This document shows positions 42,621-48,109 of a stretch of DNA of 48,109 nt, one piece after another. The notes beneath the pieces were generated by a model that did no database searches, was not told the origin of the DNA, and saw nothing but the letters and a program-made list of their open reading frames with translations. This stretch comes from Candidatus Thorarchaeota archaeon. Its GTDB lineage: Archaea > Asgardarchaeota > Thorarchaeia > Thorarchaeales > Thorarchaeaceae. Both the position numbers and the translations under genes were made by a program. The stretch covers positions 1-48,109 of the forward strand of contig SDNP01000024.1 of NCBI GenBank assembly GCA_004524445.1, in the 5' to 3' direction. How positions within the stretch are numbered: the stretch's first letter is position 1; each line of letters begins with the position of its first letter.

Positions 42621-43349
42621 TTATTCAGCAATTCTTTGGCCAATATGTGCCTCCCAATCGAACCTCAGGAACCCCCATATCATCAGCACTAAGAGCAATA
42701 AGCCAACAACTTCAATGGTGCGGCTTATTATGCTGGTGGGATTTGACCCTACGAATGCATCAACGAATGGTAGACCAAGACGTCCCGCATATGCTACACC
42801 AATGAGGAAGATACTCTTCCCAATTACCTGAGGGATGAATACTTTGGAGAACGGATATTTCGCAAGGCCCAGAGGGACAATCAAGAAGTCGTCTGGGGCG
42901 GGAGTTACAGCCAAAAAGAAGAGCAGAAATGGCATGAGGTGAGGGTGCTCATTAGCATAACGGAGAAAATTGCTACCCTTTTCTGTTTCAACATATCTCG
43001 AGCCGTATAATCCCAAGAGATAGCCAGTGATCTCTCCCATCGTAGCTGCGACTCCAGAGATGACGCCCACCAGTATTGGGTCATACGTAAAAATCCCGGT
43101 GATTGAGTCTTTAATGCCACCAAGAATGAAGGCAACTGCTAGGTAAGGAACGGGAATAACTATGGTAGCATTTCCGATAAATGAAACAACAAATGCCCCA
43201 GGATAACCCATGAGTTCCGCAATGTCAAGTATCCAGTAGTAGAACTCAGCTATGGGATTAAACAGACTCGGATCTATTACTACCAGTAGCCAATACACAA
43301 TCAGCAATGAAATGAAGATTACTGCAATCTTGTCTATTGTCTTCATCAA
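42621..43349 (-). CDS. VTT-domain (DedA/SNARE-associated) membrane protein
   Basis: 242 residues, five to six hydrophobic segments. The VTT pattern is seen in 'FVVSFIGNATIVIPVPYLAVAF', 'VAATMGEITGYLLGLYGSRY' and 'LLFFLAVTPAPDDFLIVPLGLAKY' (the re-entrant loop with conserved F/TPxPDD), followed by 'VIGKSIFLIGVAYAGRLGL'. Relatives act as lipid scramblases or flippases or support proton homeostasis. In an archaeon the lipid substrate is unknown. Confidence 0.87.
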   Translation of the reverse strand: MMKTIDKIAVIFISLLIVYWLLVVIDPSLFNPIAEFYYWILDIAELMGYPGAFVVSFIGNATIVIPVPYLAVAFILGGIKDSITGIFTYDPILVGVISGVAATMGEITGYLLGLYGSRYVETEKGSNFLRYANEHPHLMPFLLFFLAVTPAPDDFLIVPLGLAKYPFSKVFIPQVIGKSIFLIGVAYAGRLGLPFVDAFVGSNPTSIISRTIEVVGLLLLVLMIWGFLRFDWEAHIGQRIAE

Positions 43350-43483
43350 GATGCCATCCTTTCTGAACTGCTCCGATACTAGGTATTTGCCGGTGAGTTA
43401 TGCAATAAGAAGTTGTGGTTATCATTTGAAATAGATAGCATGCTTAAGTATAGCTTGTGCAAATACAAGGTGAGGATATCGGA

Positions 43484-44755
43484 TTGAGAATTGAAGTTCC
43501 ATATGGGCTCAAGACAGCAAGCGGAAACATAAGGCTTTCAAAATCAATCCAAATGATAGTTCCGAGGAAGATAGAGCCTCTGGACAGCCCTAGTCAGAAA
43601 ATCATCAGAGCAATTGGAAAGTCTTCGCTTGCGAGAGCAGCATTCTCACAACGGTCAGACATGGGTTCGGTGGTTATTGCTGCCCCGCGCCCAGAGGAAT
43701 TCCCGAAGGTAGTAGAAGCGGTCAAAGCAGTATTAGATTCAATCACCACAGCGGGGATTAGAGCGTCTGAGGTTACTGTGCTCCTAGCGGATGTACTTAC
43801 GAAGTCATCGGCTCAAGAAGATGTCCTTGCCCAATTCCGAAATGCACTGCCTACTAATACATCAATCGAATTCCATAACTGGAAAGATGGTTCAACAACA
43901 AGCTATGTTGGAACCACGCCAACTGGATGCACACCCATTCATATCAATACAAAATATCTTCAGGCAGATTTGAAGATAGCAATTGGCCATTCCCTCCCAG
44001 ACATGGTTCATTCAATAACAGGAGTTCCCTATACCATCGTCCCCGGAATCGCCAGCAATTCTACCGCTTGTAAGACTAGAATGAAAGCTATGAAAGAGAG
44101 TCCCAGTCTTTTGAATGCAAGGTCATCGGTAGCAGTTGATTTAATGGAGGGGAGTTCACTCCCAAAACCAGGCATAGCAATGGATTTCATCACAGACTAC
44201 AGCGGGAATATTTCATCACTCGTAGTAGGAGAATTGGGATCAGTCTGGCAAAAAAATATGGAACGATCAAAGATGGTCATGGAAGTCGATTGCTCTTTAC
44301 GCGCAGACGTGGCAATCGTAAGCATGGGAGGTAGCCCATGGGATAGGACATTGTATGACGCTCTTGAGGGACTATTCGTATCAACAAAGGTGACCCGAGA
44401 AGGAGCACTCGTTATTCTCCTAGCAGAGTGTGGGTCAGGTGTTGGCCCAGAATCTTTTGAGCGACTAATGAGGTCGAGTACTTCCGCAGAAACCGCAAGG
44501 GCCGAAGCACAGAGACATTTCATGGTGGGAATGGAAAAAGTACCAATCTACTGGGAAATGCTTGCGACAAGGGAATTTGTTATCATGTCTGAATTGGATG
44601 ATGAGACTGTGAAAGAAGTATGTCACGCAATACCCGCAGAGAGCCTGCAAGCAGCATTAGCATACGCGGAGAAGGTACAAGGGATTGATGCAACTTATGC
44701 TATTATTCCCTACGGAAAATTTACGTCGCCTATCAATGAGTCTGATTCAAGCTGA
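43484..44755 (+). CDS. LarA-like (DUF2088) protein lacking the nickel-pincer residues
   Basis: 423 residues from TTG 43484, chosen because AAGGTGAGG lies about nine bases upstream and the family pattern (IEVPYG) starts right there; GTG 43457 is an alternative. The layout follows nickel-dependent lactate racemase LarA: 'SYVGTTPTGCTPIHINTKYLQADLKI' matches the 'VYLGTTSRGTPV' block, and 'IVPGIAS' the PGIAG block. The residues that hold the nickel pincer cofactor differ by eye: Tyr183 where LarA has the attachment Lys184, Asp173 for His174, and Leu for the active His108. A non-racemase LarA paralog is likely. Cytoplasmic. Confidence 0.82.
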   Translation: MRIEVPYGLKTASGNIRLSKSIQMIVPRKIEPLDSPSQKIIRAIGKSSLARAAFSQRSDMGSVVIAAPRPEEFPKVVEAVKAVLDSITTAGIRASEVTVLLADVLTKSSAQEDVLAQFRNALPTNTSIEFHNWKDGSTTSYVGTTPTGCTPIHINTKYLQADLKIAIGHSLPDMVHSITGVPYTIVPGIASNSTACKTRMKAMKESPSLLNARSSVAVDLMEGSSLPKPGIAMDFITDYSGNISSLVVGELGSVWQKNMERSKMVMEVDCSLRADVAIVSMGGSPWDRTLYDALEGLFVSTKVTREGALVILLAECGSGVGPESFERLMRSSTSAETARAEAQRHFMVGMEKVPIYWEMLATREFVIMSELDDETVKEVCHAIPAESLQAALAYAEKVQGIDATYAIIPYGKFTSPINESDSS

Positions 44756-44768
44756 GGAGTAGTTATAG

Positions 44769-45077
44769 CTATTCTTCATCTTCGAAAAGCGCATCCGCTG
44801 CATCCAGGGCGCCCTTAGCCTCAGCATCAGTAAAGTCATCCAGTTCGCCCATTTTGGCTACCTTAATGGTCACCAAGGCATTTTCATCCTTGGGCTGCAT
44901 TTCCCATGACATGTCAAAGCCCGGCTGTTCTTTGATAAAGTGACCCAGCATATCAAGCCACTCTTTCTTTACATCCTCAATGTCTGTATAATAGAATTCC
45001 ATCAGTGGGATAGTGATTTCGACGAAGAGAGCTCTACCGTCAACTATGTAGTAATTTTCTACATTCCATGGCATCAC
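44769..45077 (-). CDS. Small acidic protein, unknown function
   Basis: 102 residues; GTG 45077 followed immediately by ATG, with GAGG nine bases upstream. The first half is beta-like ('YYIVDGRALFVEITIPLMEFYY') with a helix 'DVKKEWLDMLGHFIKEQPGF', then a strand pair and an acidic alanine-rich tail (DAEAKGALDAADALFEDEE). It resembles a small ferredoxin-like fold. It is 57 bases downstream of the large receptor-like gene on the same strand, possibly cotranscribed. Confidence 0.68.
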   Translation of the reverse strand: MMPWNVENYYIVDGRALFVEITIPLMEFYYTDIEDVKKEWLDMLGHFIKEQPGFDMSWEMQPKDENALVTIKVAKMGELDDFTDAEAKGALDAADALFEDEE

Positions 45078-45134
45078 TGGAGTCCTCGATTTTTTCAGCT
45101 GCTAGCCTGTCTGATAAATATTCTTGGAGCAGAG

Positions 45135-48109
45135 CTACTCGCCATCAGAGTCTTCATTGTTTTTTTCGGACCCTTTCTTCTTAGCCAAAAGACCTTCGAC
45201 TTCCGAAACAAAAAGCTCCTTCTCATCCACTTCTTCAGGCTCTGGCTCGGGTTCTGCTTCCATTTTCTCTTCAGGCTCAAGGTCACCTGACTCTGCTTCT
45301 TCTTCCGCTTCGGAGATGGCTTCAGTAACTCCGACTGAGGAAACTTCCGCTTCAGTCCCTTCATCTTCGATTTCATCCTCGGAAACAGTCTCTGCAGAGA
45401 TTTCTCGCGATACCACTTTCTTAGCTTCTTCGCTTTCTTCTATGCCCGACATGCCTAGTCCTTGTCGCTGGATGACTGTCTGAATGCCTATTGGCTGGAT
45501 GATTTCATTCTCTTGCATTGAGAGTATTTTATCCAGCATTTCTGCATCTGTTCGTCCGAAGTCTTCTGCCAAATCCGAAAGATGGTCACCGATAAGGAAT
45601 TCTTCACCCTCTATTCTTTCTTGAATGAACTCCACAATTTTTCTCTCAGTGCGACTCGCATCTTTGAGATTTCCAACCGTATGTGGCAATACCCACGAAT
45701 AGTTGAATGCAGAATAGAGGTTCTCAACCACCCAAGCGGGATCAAAGCAATCAACACTACCAACCCATTCATGGAGGTCGGAGTCATATGTTTGTTCAAA
45801 CATCTCTGTGAAGAATTGTAGTCGATCCTTCAAAATCGGTGTCATTTCTCGCTCAAGAATAAGGATGCTGATGATATACCGACCACTATAGCAGTTTAGT
45901 CGCAAGCCCTGATAGTGGATTTCTTCTAGAGACCCTTTCACTCCATTTCCCTTTATCTCACCATACACACTTGTTATAGCCGCAATAAAACCGCTAATCA
46001 AATCGGGTTCAATCCTTGAGTCACGGAATGGATGGTAGAAAACACACGTCCCTCGATCAAGATAGATTGCCATGAAATGCTGGAGCGATTCCAAGTCTTT
46101 GAAGGCCCCAAGTTGCTGCTCTAAGGAGCGAATCTCAGCAAGTTTTTTCGGCTTGTGTTTTCGAGTATATCCGACATATGCCCCAACAAGAACCGTGAAA
46201 GCAATAATCAGGAATAGACCTTCAATAGAGGTAATAAATCCTGCAAAGAGGGTCAGGAGATCAGCACGTTCAACAGATATGTCCTGACGTGAGGTTGTAA
46301 TGGACCACTCTGATTCGCTCCCCACAAATTCGCCCCAAATAGTTAGAGAAGTGGTTGACTCAGGAACATCAAAATTGACCTGGGCGATTCCGTTTTGATT
46401 CGTTATAGCAGTGAGATGAACTAGTTCTTCATCACCGTTGATAGTGAATTCTGCCCAGACACGTATTTCTCTTCCTTCAACAGCGCTTCCGTCTTCGGTT
46501 AGGATAATGGTTACACCGAAACTCCTACCGATTAATGCAGCAGAATCTGGCTGTAAGACAAGTTCATATGTTTGCTTCTCACGAACAGTGAGCCTGACCA
46601 CGACCTGCACAGACTCACAATCTTGTGCCTCGGAATTGATAATTAGAACATAGTCACTTCTGGGGCCGATCTCGGGCCCCATCCATATATTTGCTATGTA
46701 AGCTTCCTGTTCAGAATCATAACTGAAGTTATAGACATTATCACCAAATGTGACTTGTATGTTAGCCCAGTGGATTGTAGCGTCATGATAGGTGTCACGA
46801 AGTTGAACTGACAATTCGAGTGTTTCATTCTCGAAAATGCTCAGACTGCTATCCGTGTCCAAATCTACCGGTACCGAGAGAACTGAAATGTCAAGTTCGG
46901 AAGTTGCAAGAGCATAGCCGACAAGGTCAACAGTGATAGCAAGGGGATAGTTGCCGTTCGATAGAGCATTACTATCTATCTCTAGTAGGTACTGGTTATC
47001 ATCTTCAGTGGTCCAGCTATGACCTCCCGTCCATGAAATTGGGTTGCTAGTGACCGGGATTGTTGTATTGTCTCTAGAATCTAGAAGCGAAACCTGGAAA
47101 CTAGCCGTCGAATTCACATATAGCCAAGTTGATCCAGTGATGTTCAACCACGTTGGGATTTCAAGCACTTCAATGCTGAAGGAGTCAGTCTGAATCACAT
47201 AGCCATAGGCTGACACACTGACAAAGCAGCCATGTGTACCGACACCGAGGTTTGAAGCCTCAAGTGTAATATCCCAGAATGTCCCCCGTTCTGTCGGGGA
47301 TTGAGGGATACCATTCAATTCAAAGCTTACATTGGCTGGAGATATATTGGTTCCATTAAGCAACTCGTAGTAAATCCGAATAGTGGAATCCCCGTCGTAG
47401 TATGGATTTGATTCTGTAACATCCAAAGTGAGTGCTGTTGGAGATTCTATGATAGTAATATTGAGCTCTAGGTGCTGCGTGACAAAACCGTATTTCGTGA
47501 TATTTACATCACAAGCATAGTATCCCAGATCCATCGAATGCTGAATGCTGACAGAGTAAGTTCCATTCAAGAGATCGGATACTGTAAGCTGTGTATCATT
47601 CATCAAGAAATCGACGGTTGCTCCTGTTAGGAATGATGAATTGGATGATGATACGTTAATTGTCCAGAGGCCCGCTTCGGCATATTCAAGCGTAATCTCT
47701 GTCCATAGGGGCGACACTAGAGGTGTATCTTCTACAATCTCCAAGTATTCCATTGATATACCTGTATCATAACCTGTCTTATTTGCACGTACGGTGGCAT
47801 TGTGTATACCCAAATCAATCTCTGATGCCAGTAGTGTAATGTGCCATTTCTCGTCTATGTCGCTATATGTGAGGTCATAGGTACGAGTATCATTCAAAAT
47901 GAGTTGAACTGTTGCACCTAAAATGGGGCTGAAATCGAACGTGTAGGTCACAGTTATGTTGACTACTTCAATATATATGGCATTCAGGTCTGAGGGGGTC
48001 CATTCCACAAAGAATGTATTCGGAGCCTCAGTGATGTTAACTCCAATTGTTGTATTGGTGGCCTGCGCATATCCGTATAACCATGCACTGATATCAGCAT
48101 CAAAGGTAC
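45135..48109 (-). CDS. Receptor-like surface protein: Ig-like repeats, one TM helix, cytoplasmic longin/roadblock-like domain (5' end cut)
   Basis: The frame is open to the window edge, so the N-terminus is missing; the GTG at 48006-48008 is internal. At least 990 residues are seen. More than 600 extracellular residues form about six Ig-like beta repeats of about 90 residues, each ending like 'LGIHNATVRANKTGYDTG' or 'LGVGTHGCFVSVSAYGYV', rich in N-glycosylation sequons. A membrane helix ('GLFLIIAFTVLVGAYVGY') and basic stop-transfer (TRKHKPKK) follow. The cytoplasmic 338 residues start with a longin/roadblock-like alpha/beta domain ('FMAIYLDRGTCVFYHPF', 'LISGFIAAITSVYGEI', 'YIISILILEREM'). 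A winged-helix-like segment ('LSDLAEDFGRTDAEMLDKIL') and a Glu-rich tail follow. This suggests a surface sensor coupled to a small-GTPase-type platform, an inference. Confidence 0.82.
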   Translation of the reverse strand, partial: TFDADISAWLYGYAQATNTTIGVNITEAPNTFFVEWTPSDLNAIYIEVVNITVTYTFDFSPILGATVQLILNDTRTYDLTYSDIDEKWHITLLASEIDLGIHNATVRANKTGYDTGISMEYLEIVEDTPLVSPLWTEITLEYAEAGLWTINVSSSNSSFLTGATVDFLMNDTQLTVSDLLNGTYSVSIQHSMDLGYYACDVNITKYGFVTQHLELNITIIESPTALTLDVTESNPYYDGDSTIRIYYELLNGTNISPANVSFELNGIPQSPTERGTFWDITLEASNLGVGTHGCFVSVSAYGYVIQTDSFSIEVLEIPTWLNITGSTWLYVNSTASFQVSLLDSRDNTTIPVTSNPISWTGGHSWTTEDDNQYLLEIDSNALSNGNYPLAITVDLVGYALATSELDISVLSVPVDLDTDSSLSIFENETLELSVQLRDTYHDATIHWANIQVTFGDNVYNFSYDSEQEAYIANIWMGPEIGPRSDYVLIINSEAQDCESVQVVVRLTVREKQTYELVLQPDSAALIGRSFGVTIILTEDGSAVEGREIRVWAEFTINGDEELVHLTAITNQNGIAQVNFDVPESTTSLTIWGEFVGSESEWSITTSRQDISVERADLLTLFAGFITSIEGLFLIIAFTVLVGAYVGYTRKHKPKKLAEIRSLEQQLGAFKDLESLQHFMAIYLDRGTCVFYHPFRDSRIEPDLISGFIAAITSVYGEIKGNGVKGSLEEIHYQGLRLNCYSGRYIISILILEREMTPILKDRLQFFTEMFEQTYDSDLHEWVGSVDCFDPAWVVENLYSAFNYSWVLPHTVGNLKDASRTERKIVEFIQERIEGEEFLIGDHLSDLAEDFGRTDAEMLDKILSMQENEIIQPIGIQTVIQRQGLGMSGIEESEEAKKVVSREISAETVSEDEIEDEGTEAEVSSVGVTEAISEAEEEAESGDLEPEEKMEAEPEPEPEEVDEKELFVSEVEGLLAKKKGSEKNNEDSDGE

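Noticed and set aside
45124..45483. Serine-rich plus-strand frame over the acidic tail
   Set aside because: Complement of GAA/GAG-rich codons in the Glu-rich tail of the surface protein.
1..48109. CRISPR arrays, transposases, integrases, toxin-antitoxin or restriction genes
   Set aside because: Looked for on both strands; no regular spaced repeats or matching protein motifs were seen.

Overview
The window looks like a piece of an archaeal chromosome, most likely an Asgard archaeon of the Thorarchaeota/Lokiarchaeota type. The phylum is inferred; there is no rRNA or ribosomal protein here to settle it. Evidence: archaeal thiolase + Zn-ribbon/OB (DUF35) gene pairs; an Lrp/AsnC regulator divergent from glutamine synthetase; a metal-dependent hydrolase of the dihydropterin-synthase MBL type; frequent TTG and GTG starts; TATA-like AT tracts close to start codons; and a very large membrane-anchored surface protein of Ig-like repeats with a cytoplasmic longin/roadblock-like domain, an arrangement familiar from Asgard genomes. 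I see no tRNA, rRNA, CRISPR array, transposase or phage gene. The region reads as ordinary core chromosome with many lineage-specific membrane proteins.

Layout. 1-3.0 kb: 5' end of a secreted GATase-like protein (cut by the window start), a cysteine-rich protein and an anchored extracellular protein. 3.2-7.1 kb: two overlapping aminotransferases (class III, class I) and a multi-pass membrane protein. 7.1-8.5 kb: TPR protein and an EFR1-type flavodoxin-ferredoxin. 8.8-11.8 kb: a P-type cation ATPase with unusual ion-site residues, preceded by palindromes. 11.8-16.4 kb: panB, a DUF1858 protein, MBL hydrolase + SCP2 protein, glnA and its divergent Lrp regulator. 16.6-19.5 kb: membrane protein, then a thiolase-like protein without the nucleophilic cysteine with its DUF35 partner, closed by a strong hairpin terminator. 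19.6-24.8 kb: YhhN-like membrane protein, two unknowns and a secreted lamin-tail/metalloprotease. 24.9-31 kb: HhH-HEAT protein, secreted M28 peptidase with calcium-type repeats, NAD synthetase, a membrane protein and an alpha-toroid protein. 31.0-31.3 kb: the only gene-free stretch over 300 bases, containing a GC-rich foldable island. 31.3-38.5 kb: OsmC protein, zinc-ribbon protein, two paralogous small beta proteins, gamma-carbonic-anhydrase-like protein + methyltransferase, an isopropylmalate/homocitrate synthase-family enzyme, and a SHOCT protein + nitroreductase. 38.5-41.5 kb: acyl-CoA dehydrogenase, canonical thiolase and DUF35 partner. 41.6-48.1 kb: unknown protein, VTT-domain membrane protein, a LarA-like protein lacking the expected nickel-pincer residues, a small acidic protein and the large receptor-like surface protein, cut by the window end.

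How the genes fit together. Two thiolase/DUF35 pairs plus an acyl-CoA dehydrogenase point to acyl-CoA metabolism. Two secreted metallopeptidases, aminotransferases and glutamine synthetase suggest use of external peptides and amino acids. NadE, PanB and the LeuA-family enzyme are cofactor and amino-acid biosynthesis. The most interesting items are the cysteine-less thiolase pair, the degenerate LarA, the ATPase with altered ion ligands, the receptor-like surface protein and the structured intergenic island. All residue alignments were made by eye.
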